A DNA stretch of 64,000 nucleotides from Rhinopithecus roxellana (GCF_007565055.1 NC_044566.1:57953332-58017331), one strand, 5' to 3'. Numbered from the stretch's first letter, positions 35,027 to 46,055 are shown. Notes: generated by a model from the letters alone, not told the origin. Numbers and translations are program-made.

Positions 35027-35126
35027 NNNNNNNNNNNNNNNNNNNNNNNNNNNNNNNNNNNNNNNNNNNNNNNNNNNNNNNNNNNNNNNNNNNNNNNNNN
35101 NNNNNNNNNNNNNNNNNNNNNNNNNN
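35027..35126. other. Assembly gap, 100 N
   Basis: Exactly 100 undetermined bases, the usual placeholder for a gap of unknown size. Frames drawn across it are meaningless. Confidence 1.
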
Positions 35127-35384
35127 TGGCCTGGGCCAAGAGAGCAGCTGCTGAACCTGGCAGCTGCCCTGCTCCTGTGGCTGCAGCCAGTCAGGAAGCT
35201 TCCAGGCACAGTGCTTCAATGAGGATGGAGACTTGCTTGGCTTTAGTGATGAGTGACTGACTATGACTCTGCCCAATGTGAAGGATGACATCTTCCATAT
35301 CTACATTAAAGAAAAGAAGTGCAGAAGGAAACACTGCCTCTTAAGTGTTCAGGGGATAATCTGAAACACAGTGCACCCCAACTG
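35127..35384. other. Unassigned, GC-richer sequence after the gap
   Basis: No family recognised. The base composition is higher in GC than the surroundings (for example 'gccctgctcctgtggctgcagcc'). Confidence 0.35.
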
Positions 35385-35804
35385 TGATCCGTGATGGTTG
35401 TTTAAAACAAAAATAAAATTTCTAAGTCCCCACCCCACCATCTGAATGGACCCCTCCTCTCAACCAAGGTATTCCAAAAAGTTAACCTGAAAAACTGGTT
35501 CAGGCTATGATGAGAACGGAGGGTTGGACATGCCACATTATACCCTCCTTCCTTTGGGAATTCAGGAAAAGTCCACCAAACATTTAACATCAACACAGAC
35601 CTTAAGTCTAATAAGAAAAAATTTACAGTCTATTTTCCCTGAAGCCGGCTGTCTGGAGGCTTCTTCTGTATGATAAAACTTTGGTTTCTATAACCCCCTA
35701 TCATAACCCAGACATTCCTTTCTATTGATAATAACTCAACCAATTGGCAATCAGAACATTGTAAAATCTACCTATAACCTGGCAGTCCCCGTTTTGAGTT
35801 GTCC
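35385..35804 (+). repeat. LTR-like segment into which the ERV LTR inserted
   Basis: Words such as 'ccccaccccaccatctgaatggaccc', 'aaaactggttcaggctatgatg', 'attccttttctattgataataactc'-like text and 'cctataacctggcagtcccc' recall an LTR repeat that I know but cannot name with certainty. It stops exactly where the TGTCAG start of the next LTR begins. The orientation is inferred from that recalled text. Confidence 0.35.
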
Positions 35805-36212
35805 TGTCAGAGGTGTTCGAACCAGAGTGACTCCACTTTGAGTGAGGGCTAGGAAAATGAGGCTGAGACTTGCTGGGCTGCATTCTCAGAAAATTAGGCA
35901 TTCCTAGTGACTACGTACTTAAGGTTAGGAACAAATTAATGAGTTTAATAAACAGACCCAGACTTGGGAGTGTCTATATATCCCAATATCTGTAGAACAA
36001 AGGCATTCTTAATTTTATTTTAAAGAAAATAATATCCATTCTTGCAAAATGTAGTAATTTAAAAAATTAACCCTTTATCACAAACCCTTGTAGCAGAGCA
36101 CATTTCCCTGTATATGCCAGGATTGCACCTAGGGTGGATACGTTCCTCCTCTTACTTTCAGGAACATCCTACTCTGTCTATGGAGTAGCAGTCCTTTCAC
36201 CACTTTACTTTC

Positions 36213-37009
36213 TTTCTTTTTTTTTTTTATTACACTTTAAGTTCTAGGGTACATGTGCATAACGTGCAGGTTTGTTACATATGTATACTTGTGCCATGTT
36301 GGTGTGCTGCACCCATCAACTCGTCAGCACCCCTCAGTTCATCATTTACATCAGGTATAACTCCCAATGCAATTCCTCCCCCCTCCCCCCTCCCCATGAT
36401 AGGCCCCGGTGTGTGATGTTCCCCTTCCTGAGCCCAAGTGATCTCATTGTTCAGTTCCCACCTATGAGTGAGAACATGCGGTGTTTGGGTTCTCTTCTTG
36501 TGATAGTTTGTTAAGAATGATGGTTTCCAGCTGCATCCATGTCCCTACAAAGGACGCAAACTCATCCTTTTTTATGGCTGCATAATATTCCATGGTGTAT
36601 ATGTGCCACATTTTCTTAATCCGTCTGTCACAGATGGACATTTGGGTTGATTCCAAGTCTTTGCTATTGTGAATAGTGCCGCAATAAACATACGTGTGCA
36701 TGTGTCTTTATAGCAGCATGATTTATAATCCTTAGGGTATATACCCAGTAGTGGGATGGCTGGGTCATATGGTACATCTAGTTCTAGATCCTTGAGGAAT
36801 CACCATACTGTTTTCCATAATGGTTGAACTAGTTTACAATCCCACCAACAGTGTAAAAGTGTTCCTATTTCTCCACATCCTCTCCAGCACCTGTTGTTGC
36901 CTGACTTTTTAATGATTGCCATTCTAACTGGTGTGAGATGGTATCTCATTGTGGTTTTGATTTGCATTTTTCTGATGACCAGTGATGATGAGCATTTTTT
37001 CATGTGTCT
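36213..37009 (-). mobile_element. Young 5'-truncated L1 (L1PA-like), antisense
   Basis: A T-rich tail leads into 'attacactttaagttctagggtacatgtgc', then the 3'UTR and the end of ORF2 in antisense. It breaks off in ORF2 at 'catttttt...catgtgtc'. Conservation to modern L1 is high. A long clean target duplication is not visible; the flanks share only short T/C-rich words (ttactttct). Confidence 0.95.
36462..36701 (-). pseudogene. L1 ORF2 protein C-terminal fragment
   Basis: The antisense frame contains KKMWHIYTMEYYAAIKKDEF, the well-known C-terminal segment of L1 ORF2p. The frame also holds DLESTQMSI and FVGTWMQLETIIL in the expected order. There is no reverse transcriptase or endonuclease domain, because the copy is 5' truncated. 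Confidence 0.9.
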
Positions 37010-37114
37010 TAATAAACTTGCTTTTACTTTGCATTGTGGACTAGCCCTGAATTCTTTCTTGCATGGATCCAAGAACCCTCTTTGGGGTCTGAGTCAGGAG
37101 CCTTTCCTATAGCA

Positions 37115-38252
37115 TATTTCTGATGGCCACCAAGGGACTATAGTACAGAAACCTTGACCCAATGGTTATGTTTGGGTAAGTGTTGGGGTCCTGTAACTTA
37201 TTTCTGGTGGACCATGGAAGGGATGATAATGAAGAAACACCCCAGCCCAAAGGGAATAGACTGCAGCGCTGATTGGACGACTTTGGGAAAGTGATGAGTT
37301 ACCCAGGTAAAGAATGGGATTGGGTTAGAGGCCCAACTTAAGGGAGTTAGAGTCTCTCCTAAGACAGAGTGGATTAGAGTACCCTCTTAATAAAAGGCAA
37401 GGATGCTTCACCAACTTTGAGTTAGAGGCCCGGCTTAGGAAGGTTAGACTCCCTTCTAAGATTTAGGGGGCTAGAGGCCCCTCTCAGTAAAGTTCCTCTC
37501 AGCTAAGAATGGGTTAACCCCACAGGCTATGTTCTTTGTATTAATCAGCCTTGTTCCCTTTGCTGCATGAATCAATTTCTTGGTTGCTGTCTCTGTTTCA
37601 CTGTTATTTTCAGGAGACTTCACTGAACTGGTCTTAGTGATTTTAACTTAAACTGTTTTCCTATGTGCCTCCATATTTCCATCCATTTGCTTGTGAAACA
37701 TAGGGAAAAAAAGGGATTGAAGATTCTAGCTCTAAAATTGCTGGTTGTGACTTAGTATTTAACAGCTATGAGCAATAAGATTAAACAGATATAGTTATGT
37801 TTTGTTGCTGCTATGCCAACTAGGTGTGATCGAGAAGCATAAAGATGGAAATCAGGAGACTCTTCTCCTTGCTGTTCTGTTTCATTTTGCACACTAAAAA
37901 CCACCTCTTTCCTTCTTGGATTTGGGCAAACCGGCTTTACTTGTGCAATCCACACTACCACTATTGCCCGGGACCTGCTTGCACTGGTCATTCTCTTCTA
38001 AATCCTTTTCATTTCCTTTGCCTTATTCAACATTTTTGTCGAAGTCCATGGTGTGGTTTATCTAAGATTCATGGCTCAGCTCACTTATATTATATGGATA
38101 ATGTGAATAAGAGAATTCAATTTTCAGCAGTGTTCCCTTCATTAATGCAGCCAGCCTTAAAAACTTCTAATATACTTTTTAGTGGAACTCAGCCAGTGGC
38201 AATACAATCTCACAGGTTTGGAACTTTTATTTCAATATCGCCTGCCTCTTTC
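37115..38252 (+). repeat. ERV leader with a 97-bp diverged duplication
   Basis: This is the stretch between the 5' LTR end and the gag start. The word GTTAGAGGCC starts at 37324 and again at 37421, with related text following each ('ctctcctaagacagag' / 'cccttctaagattta'), which shows a diverged tandem duplication of about 97 bp. A short third echo ('gctagaggcccctctc') follows. The open frame before gag has no retroviral features. Confidence 0.6.
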
Positions 38253-39431
38253 ATGGGTACCACAGCATCAATTCCAAAGAACCCACCACTAAGATGTATT
38301 CTTGAACATTGGGACCAACTTAAACTGAATGGGCTAAATAGAAAACTGGTGTTTCTATGTAATACTGTTTGACCTTGGCATTATATGGAAAAACAAGATA
38401 AATTGCCTCCTACTGGAACTATGACCTTTAGTACTATATTTCAACTTGATTTGTTTTGTAAGTGGGAGGGAAAATGGGATGAAATACCTTATGTTCAAGC
38501 ATTTTTGCTGCTCAGTCAAGATAAAATCCTGCAGCAGGTGTGTGCACGTTTGATGAGAGGAAAAGAAGAAAAGAGCTAGATATACTAGATGATCCTTTAA
38601 TGCAAGCCCCACCCCCAGTTCAGTGGGCAGTTTTGGGTGGAGCAGACTCTCCTTCTGTCAGCTCTGAAAGTTCATATGTGTTGGTTCTTTCTTCCTCTAG
38701 TCCACCTGAAAGTTCCACTGAGAACCCTTCGTCCCCTCCTCCTTACCCCTCTAGTCCGACTCTACACCAACCACTCCCTGAGGGACTTAGCCCAGTGAGT
38801 ATTACTTGTAGCAGAGCCTCCTATCAACCTCCAAAGCAGCCTCCTATCTGCCCTTAGAGAGGTGGCAAGGCAAGTGGGGAAGAGGCACTGTGAAAGTACA
38901 TGTTCCTTTTTCTATGTCTGATTTGGCTCTATATAAAGACAAGTTTGGTCAGTTTTCTGAAGATCCAGGAAAACTCACAGATGATTTGATAAATTAACTG
39001 ACCTATAGTTTAACTCTGAAGAATCTGCATTTGTTGTCTCTGTGTTGTACAGTGATAGAGAAACAATGCTTTTGGGGACAGCTAGGATCCATGCAGATGA
39101 AGTATTGGCTTGCATTCCAAACCATAATATATATCAGGCAGGAGGTGTAGGAGCTCCATATCAAGATCCAGAGTGGAACTATCAATGGGACAGTAAGGAC
39201 TTGGGAAGGAGAGATCACATGGTCACTTGTTTTTTGGAAGGGATGAAGAAATGTATGAAAAAGCCTGTTAACTACGAAAAGGTTAAGGAAGTTTCTCAGG
39301 GTAAAGATGAGAATCCAGCTTTGTTTCAAGGGCATTTAGATGAGCCAATCAGGAAATGTACTAACGCTGATCCTACCTCAAGGGAAGACAACACTTTTGG
39401 GAGTACATTTTATAACCCAGTCTGCTCCTGA
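38253..39431 (+). pseudogene. ERV class I gag relic (matrix to capsid)
   Basis: A start codon at 38253 opens with Met-Gly and a downstream Ser, the N-myristoylation pattern of gammaretroviral matrix. A TGA at 38370-38372 interrupts the frame, which resumes in the same frame through a matrix-like EGKWDEIPYVQAF segment. A frameshift near 38560 leads into a Ser/Pro-rich p12-like part that keeps a PPPYPSSPT stretch (PPPY late-domain type). Capsid sequence occupies 39042-39431 and includes DPEWNYQW and a region like the major homology region. Stops and at least two frameshifts make it non-functional. It resembles MER4-group internal sequences; the exact family needs alignment. Confidence 0.85.
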
Positions 39432-39770
39432 TAACCATAGGAAACTACAAAAAGCAGCTATGGGTTCCCAAAGTCCTATGGAACAGCTTTAGGATGTCGC
39501 ATTTATAGTTTTTAATAACAAGGACAAAGCAGAGGAAGTAGAAAGAGCAAGAAGGACCTCCACAAGTTGCAGCTCTTGGCTGCAGCCTTAAGCTCACCTC
39601 CCACATGGGGTTGCCCTCCTGACTGTTGGCCTGAAAAAAGGAAGCTGAAAGGTGGGACGCCCAAAGCTGGGTGTCCGAGTCAGTGTGCCCTGGGCATGAA
39701 TCAGTGTGCACAGTGTAAGAAAACTGGCCATTGGAAGAGGGATTTCCCAGCATTCTGAAGGGAGCCATTG
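39432..39770 (+). pseudogene. ERV capsid end and nucleocapsid relic
   Basis: After the last capsid frame, words for the capsid end remain (translated QKAAMGSQSPMEQL, 39450-39489). A nucleocapsid-type knuckle lies near 39708-39752: CAQCKKTGHW is present, but the final Cys position is Phe, so the CCHC zinc ligand set is incomplete. Confidence 0.8.
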
Positions 39771-40282
39771 ACACCCAAACCAATGATGGCTGAAACAGCC
39801 AGGCAAGCCCAAGAGTGACAGGGCCGAGACCTTCCACCACAGCTCACATTGGACAACTAGTCATGTCTCTGGAGAAGCCTCGGGCAACCTTTGATGTGAC
39901 AGGTAAGAATATTAACTTCCTTCTGGACTGCTTCCTTTGTTTTGACCCATTATAGTGGGTCTCTGTCATTGCAAAACTTTATGGTAGAGGGGATAGATGG
40001 ACAAGCCCATAGATGACATTTTACCTATCCTTTAAGCTGCTCTTCAGGGACTTTGGTTTTCTCCTGAATGCTCTACCCTTTGTTGGGAAGGGATTTGTTA
40101 ACTCAGCTACAAACAGTAGTATCTTGGAAATCACAAGGCAGACAGAAATTGCTACTTCTCCTTTCCTGTGAATAAATACCATGCTTTGTTGCTAGATGCT
40201 CCTGATATAACACTTAATGCATGCCAAATTTTGAATCCAGCTACCTATTTGCCTGAATTCACAGGTACCCTACCTAGATCAT

Positions 40283-40340
<58 letters not shown>

Positions 40341-40961
40341 AAACGGAGTCTCACTCTGTCCACCAGGCTGGAGTGCAGTGGCGCGATCTCGGCTCACTGC
40401 AAGCTCCGCCTCCTGGGTTCACGCCATTCTCCTGCCTCAGCCTCCCTAGTAGCTGGGACTACAAGTGCCCGCCACCGCGCCTGGCTAATTTTTTGTATTT
40501 TTAGTAGAGACGGGGTTTCACCGTGGTCTCAATCTCCTGACCTTGTGATCCGCCCGCCTCGGCCTCCCAAAGTGCTGGGATTAGAGGCGTGAGCCACCGC
40601 GCCCGGCCCTAGATCATTCTTGTGTACAAGTTGTGTAACAAGTTTACTCCAGCCATCTGGATTTAAAGGATGAGACTCTAGATAACCCTGAGGTAGAATG
40701 CTTTACAAATGGAAGTAGCTTTGTGCATCAGGGAAACAGGACAACACGCTGTTAATACCAGGTGCTAATGATTGGAAAATAGTTAAGCATTGTCATGACT
40801 CTATTCATTTGGGAAGAGATTCCCTGTTTCAAATAACGTCCTGGCTTTTCATAGGAAAAGGCTTACTTAAAACAGTAAATCAGGTAACTCGGACCCGTGA
40901 ACTATGTGCCTGGGATAACCTAAATAACAAATCTTTACCCGGTCCTCTTATTTCTTCTGAT
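39771..40961 (+). pseudogene. ERV pro/pol pieces, most of pol deleted
   Basis: 39870-39960 resembles the retroviral protease start, but the Asp-Thr-Gly active-site text is not kept. After it, reverse transcriptase sequence is largely absent: the text at 40200-40284 already resembles the linker before RNase H. Beyond the Alu (40285-40608), a short RNase H-like ECFTNGSSFVHQG segment appears, followed by an integrase N-terminal-like part at 40740-40960 (HLGRDSLFQ, GKGLLKTVNQVTR). Stops occur throughout. No integrase core, env or 3' LTR follows. Confidence 0.75.
40274..40621 (-). repeat. AluY-like, antisense, in ERV pol, 55-T tail
   Basis: The T tail runs 40285-40339 (55 bases) and the body ends 'ccaccgcgcccggcc' at 40608. 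The target duplication CTAGATCATTC is exact at 40274-40284 and 40609-40619 and may extend by TT. A small deletion removes the 'ttagccaggat' text in the middle of the Alu. Confidence 0.97.
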
Positions 40962-42405
40962 ATATATTTCTTTTGGTGTAAATCCCAGAAGTGAGATTGC
41001 TAGATCATATGGGAGTTGTATTTTTAATTTTTGGAGGAATGTCCATACTATTTTCCATAATGGCTATCCAAATTTACCCACCCACCGTGAGAATAAAAGT
41101 GTTCCTTTTACTCCATCTCCTTGCCAACACTTGCTAGGTTTTGTCTTTTTGGTAATAGCCATTCTAACAGGTGTGCAGTGGTCTCTCTCATTGTGGCTTC
41201 AATTTGCAATTCTTGGATGATCGTGATTTTGAACATTTTTTCATATACCTGTTAGCTATTCGTATGTCTTCATTTTAAAAGTTTCTATTCATGTCCTTTG
41301 CCCATTTACTCGTTTGTTTTTTCACTCTAGTTATTTGAATTCCGTTTATATTTTGGATATGAATCCCTTATCAGATGTATAGTTTTGCAAATGTTCTTTC
41401 CAATTTCATAGGTTGTCTCTTTACCCCGGTGACTGTTTCCTTTGTTGTGAAGAGGCTTTTTAGCTTGATACAATCCCATTTGTCTATTCTCGCTTTTGTG
41501 GCCTATGCTTTTGGGGTCATATTCAAAAACCATTGCCCAGTCAAATGTCAAGGAGCTTTTTTTCTCTAATAGGTTAAACATTTTAATTAAAGAGTTATAT
41601 TTCAGTCTGTAATCCATTTTGAGTTCGTTTCTTCATAAGGTATGAGATGAGGGTCTAATTTTATTATTTTGGATATGGATATCAAGTTTTACCAGCATCA
41701 TTATAGAAGGCACAGTACTTTTCTAATTGTGTGCTATTGGCATCTTTGTTGAAAATCAATTGACTGTAAATATGTGGATTTATTTTGGGGCTCTCTAATC
41801 TGTCTCATTGGTCTATGTGTCTGTTTGTGTGACAGTATCATGATGTTTTGATTACTATAGCTTTGCAGTAAATTTTGAAGTCAGGTAGTGTGCTGTCTCA
41901 GGTTTGTTCATCATGCTCAAGATTGCTATGCCTATATAGTGTCTTTTGTGGTTCCATGCAAATTTTAGGACTGCTTTTTTATATCTGACATTTCTATGAG
42001 AAATTTCAATATGGGTTGTAATAAATGTATTGATAGCTTTGAATACTATGGGCATTGAAACAATACTGATTTTTTCCAATCCAAGGATACAAGATAGCTT
42101 TTCATTTTTGTCTTTTTCAGCTTTTTCTATCAATATTTTGTATTTTTTAGTGTATACGTATTTTACTTCCTTCGTTAAATTTATTTGTGAATATTTTATT
42201 TTACTTATTTATTTGCAACTATGGTAAAAGGGTTTTTCCCCCCAGATTTTATTGGTTAGAGCATAGAAATAATACTGATTTTTCTATGTTGATTTTTGTA
42301 TCCTGCAACTTTACTAAATTAATTTATTACTTTTTACACTTTTTTTGGTGGAGTCTTTGTGGTTTCTATATATAAAATGATGTAATCTGCAAATAGAGAT
42401 AATTT
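40962..42405 (-). mobile_element. Old L1 (L1M-like) ORF2 region, antisense
   Basis: Antisense ORF2 landmarks: 'gtaaatcccagaagtgagattgctagatcatatgg', 'ttccataatggctatcc', 'atgtcctttgcccattta', 'tttggggtcatattcaaaaa', 'ctctaatctgtctcattggtctatgtg' and 'atgatgtaatctgcaaatag'. Neither 3'UTR nor poly-T is present at the left edge, so it is truncated there, exactly where the ERV sequence stops. Further diverged L1 may continue to about 42640. Confidence 0.88.
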
Positions 42406-43365
42406 TATAAGAAATTCCTAATAATTAACTGTTTCTCACTTTTAATTTAGAACACTAAATAGAAACCCATTTTCATAGCTTAAGTAATAATTTTATCAAT
42501 TTTTATTTTTATACTCTGACTTTGCCCAAAATAGATATGTGAAATATTAAGAATAGTGACTCTATCTGGCTTTCATATTTTCTTGTTATCACTCTCCTGG
42601 CCTGTCAAAAGCTAAATGATTTGATTACTGCAGGTTTCTAATTTTTCAGCTATTAGCATATAGTTTGACAAGACAAAACTACAAAAACATATTTATGACA
42701 GCTTTCAGCTTGTTTTCCCTCAAAACTAATTTGTTTTTCATACTTTTTAAATAGAATCTCATAACTTACATTGGTCATCTTGAAGCTGCTAATTCATAAT
42801 ACAGTCAAACAGGTACCAAATCATAATACTAGGATTTGCATGGTTCTTCTTATTTGCTCAATTATAGCCTCTCAAAAGTTTTTTGAACAATTTCAGGTTC
42901 TCAAAAATTTTAAAGTATATGAAGAGGAAAATTGTTCAATGAAAGCTGAATATTTACACATAGATTTATCAATATATCGCATCTTTGATTAGTATTACAT
43001 ACAATAAATGACAAGGACAACATTTAACTCAAAATATTTATTTTCAAAAATGTTATTATAATATAAAAATGTTAAAATTATTGAACAACACCTAGCAAAA
43101 CCATTGTTTATCAGGAACAGTTTCTCGTAGGTGTCAGCATAAAGTATACACAGATTAAATCAATCCTGAAATAGTTCCCAGAACATAGGAAACACCTTTA
43201 AATACAGATTTGAGTGTTTGTCCTACTGAAACTTTCTAAGTTTTGGTCAGTTCAGTATAGAAAATTTACTGAATCTATTACTACAATGCAGATCTATCAT
43301 AGTTTTGTCTCTGAGATGATTTTCTTCTTTTTTTCCAGACACTGCAAATAACTTTGTTTTATTTA
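42406..43365. other. AT-rich sequence, possible diverged L1 continuation
   Basis: 42520-42620 contains words like the antisense L1 ORF2 middle ('gtgactctatctggctttcatattttcttgttatcac'). The rest is unassigned. Confidence 0.3.
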
Positions 43366-43560
43366 TTAATTTATTTTTTAATTTGCATTAATATATGGGG
43401 TAAAAGTGCAGTTTTGTTACATGGATATAGTGTGCAGGGAAATAAGAGTGTTTAGTGTACCATCACTTGAATAACGTATGTTGTGTCTGTTAAGTAATTT
43501 CTTATCATTCCCCCTCTCACCACTCTGCGTTTTTTGAAAGGCTTATACCATTTAGTTACA
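43366..43560 (-). mobile_element. Old L1 3'UTR fragment, antisense
   Basis: The words 'aaaagtgcagttttgttacatggatatagtgtg', 'tgtaccatcacttgaataacgtatg' and 'taagtaatttcttatcattcccc' follow the antisense 3'UTR of older L1s. Confidence 0.75.
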
Positions 43561-43644
43561 GAGTCTTTACAAATATGATAACAGGATGGCCATAGTGGAT
43601 TTTGTTACTTTAAAGGCAACTAACACATTTGGAGACAAGAGAAC

Positions 43645-43980
43645 TACAGTAGTTCCTATTATCCTCAGGCAACATGTTCCAAGATCCCCAGTGTACATCT
43701 GAAACCTTGAACATTGTCAGTCGCTATATATAGTATGCTTTTTTATATATACATACCTATGATAAAGCTTAAGTTATAAGTTAGGTACAGTAAGAGATTA
43801 ACAATAACTAATAATAAAATAAAACAATTGTAACAATAGACTGTAATAAAAGTTCTGTGAACATGATCTCCCTCTCTCTCTAAATTTCTGATTGTACTGT
43901 GTTCCCCTATTTTCACACCATATTGACCAGAGTAACTGAAATTGCAGAAAACCAGGCACGGATAGGAAGAAACTGCTGTA
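43645..43980 (+). mobile_element. Tigger-type MITE with TA duplications
   Basis: The element spans 43647-43978 between TA dinucleotides at 43645-43646 and 43979-43980. It starts CAGTAGTTCCTATTATCC, and internal words such as 'gttccaagatccccagtg' and 'acctatgataaagcttaagttataagttaggtacagtaagagattaacaa' follow a known nonautonomous Tigger-group repeat. The right end reads 'ggataggaagaaactgctg'. I do not name the subfamily. Confidence 0.8.
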
Positions 43981-45057
43981 TAGTGGTTAATGAAATATGG
44001 GGGCAATATTTAATCAAAGCCAACATTGCATCAGACTTCCCTCATCAGCCATTCTCTGTTCCCAAGTATAAAACCCATAATACTGGTCTGCCCCATCCTG
44101 CCCACGATTAATTCCAGGACAGCCCTCCTCCCGTTGCTTTCTGAGAAATCTTTGGCTGCACTCCATCTAAAAACAGAGTATAACAGATTTCTAGAGGAAA
44201 CTCAAGTAAATGTTCTTGTACTATTTGTCATTAAAAACAAACAAAAAAAAAATCAGAAGAGTCTTTTGGAAAGATATATATCTATCTGCAGACTACAGGT
44301 GTAATCCTGGCCAGCGTGAGGAGGAATACACTTCTGCAAGTCCGTGGCTTCCTCCCCAGGAAGGGCAAAGTCTTGCCTTGCTGTAGGGAAGCTATAGTAG
44401 CTTTGGTGCCTTCTAGACCCAGCCTCGCTGTAAGAAGCCAGAGCACCCTCAAGGGAAGCTGGTTTTATTTCTCAGACACCACACATAAAATTGGAAGTCT
44501 TCCCTCATGTCACTGGTTCTACTGTCTTAAACGGCTTCATGCCTCCCTAACTCACACAAGAAGACAATGGAGAAACGGGCTCTTAAAGAAGCCCTACTGT
44601 TGTACGCCATCTCACACAACTATGAGGCAAAAATGAGGCATGGAAAAGGTGAGCAAAAATTGTCAAAGGTACTGGGTTCTTTGAATACCCTAAGAAAAGT
44701 GAAATAAAATTGTCATAGACACTGATTAGAGATAAAAATTTGAAAACCATGGGGTTGAAACAACTTCCAAAAAGTAATTTCCTTGCTGGAGCTTCATAAA
44801 ATCTACCACATAAGAAAGAATAGTGCTACCAGTGGAGTGGACGCCTTGCTGTAATTTGAGTTAATTACACAAAGATTATGTAACGATTACTGAGATTTCA
44901 ACTGTCAAAACTAGGTTTTGCTTTCCAGGATAAATCCATTAGTACAGCTCTAAGTAATTCAGAAATGCAAATCATAATCAAGTAAAATGAATGTGAGATT
45001 TGGATAAAAGAAAAAAGAAAGCCAGTTTAGTTGTACATACTTTGACACCGACTCTCA
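43981..45057. other. Unassigned sequence
   Basis: A 106-codon open frame at 44316-44636 has no recognisable domain. Otherwise nothing is seen. Confidence 0.35.
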
Positions 45058-45260
45058 CTCACATTAACAAGATACACAAGTCTGTACATGCATATACTCA
45101 TGCATACACATTCACATACATCTCCATATGAACAAAAGCACCCATATGTGAACTTCTGCATGCATGTACACACATTTAAATATACACACACTTACACCCA
45201 AGTTTACATACAGTCATGCACATGTGAGCATCCACACACATATTTATAAATGCACACAAA
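45058..45260 (+). repeat. Degenerate CA-rich tract
   Basis: Many interrupted 'acacac', 'catgca' and 'cacata' words over about 200 bp, an old decayed (CA)n-like microsatellite. Confidence 0.7.
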
Positions 45261-45679
45261 CACACTTTGTGACACAGCCCCTGTAATTACAATCTAAATA
45301 TATAGAGAAATACCATATTTTTAAATGGAAGTACTCCATATTTTAAATATTTTCCTTCCATGGGGAACTTCATTGATAGTATATTAAAATAAATAAATTA
45401 GCCTTAAATATATATTTTTAGAAAGCAGTTTTCTGAAAAACGGACTAGATATTAAATTGATTACAAGTAGAACTAAAAAGAATGAATGTTAAGTTTAAAA
45501 TCTAACGGACAATTTAATTAACAATAAGTTCCAAAAAGGGTTCATAAAAAAATTATAGTAGGTTTCATCAATAAAACAAGATGCTGATTCCTTGAAAAGA
45601 ATCTGAGACTAGAGAAACATTTGAAAAATTTGATGAAGACATGTAAAATAAGGTAAGAAAAGAATGTATGAAAAATTAG

Positions 45680-45788
45680 TGTGTGTGTATATATATATAT
45701 ATAAAATATATATGTATATATATATATTTATATATATAAAATATATATATATATAAAATGTATATATATATACATATATATATATAAA
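45680..45788. repeat. (TG)n/(TA)n compound microsatellite
   Basis: A short (GT)5 start is followed by about 100 bases of TA repeats with 'aaa', 'gta' and 'tta' interruptions. The antisense Tyr/Ile-only frame across it is an artefact of the repeat. Confidence 0.97.
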
Positions 45789-46055
45789 AGTCAAGAAATA
45801 TAAAACCTTTTAGATTATTCTACATTAAACATGATAATAATATACTTTTTGACTGATGGAGATTTTCAAATTTTACATACACACATTTTTCCAATTTTTT
45901 TTTAAATTTATGTTTTGACTTACTTATGAAGATCTTATTTTCCTACTCTCTAAAAATATAATCCCATTATTAGTGCATTCATTGCTATATTTGTTAGTTC
46001 TTTATCCCATATGTAATGCAAAAATAAAACTGTTGAGTTTATAAATCATAAACTA

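Larger units (their letters stand above)
35805..37114 (+). repeat. ERV class I 5' LTR, interrupted by L1
   Basis: It starts TGTCAGAGGTGTTCG and carries landmarks of MER4/MER61-group LTRs: 'gagtgactccactttgagtgagggctagg', 'ccttgtagcagagcacatttccctgtatatgcc' and 'ctatggagtagcagtcctttcaccacttta'. After the L1 (about 36213-37009) come 'ttaataaacttgctttta' with an AATAAA signal, then 'ccctgaattctttcttgc' and 'ggggtctgagtcaggagcctttcc', typical of the R/U5 end. The LTR ends near 37114 and the leader follows. No 3' partner is in the window. Confidence 0.8.

Noticed and set aside
34597..35139. 180-codon antisense open frame
   Set aside because: It runs through the 100-N gap, where stops cannot be seen, and the rest lies in an L2 relic.
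37845..38252. First part of a 175-codon open frame, taken alone as a host gene
   Set aside because: It lies in the ERV leader. Only the part from 38253 has gag features, and the upstream part shows no domain.
40338..40592. 84-codon open frame on the + strand
   Set aside because: Translation of an antisense AluY inserted in ERV pol.
44316..44636. 106-codon open frame
   Set aside because: No domain or credible splice context, and the length is within chance for a less AT-rich patch.
45609..45794. 61-codon antisense frame of Tyr and Ile
   Set aside because: It is a translation of the (TA)n microsatellite.
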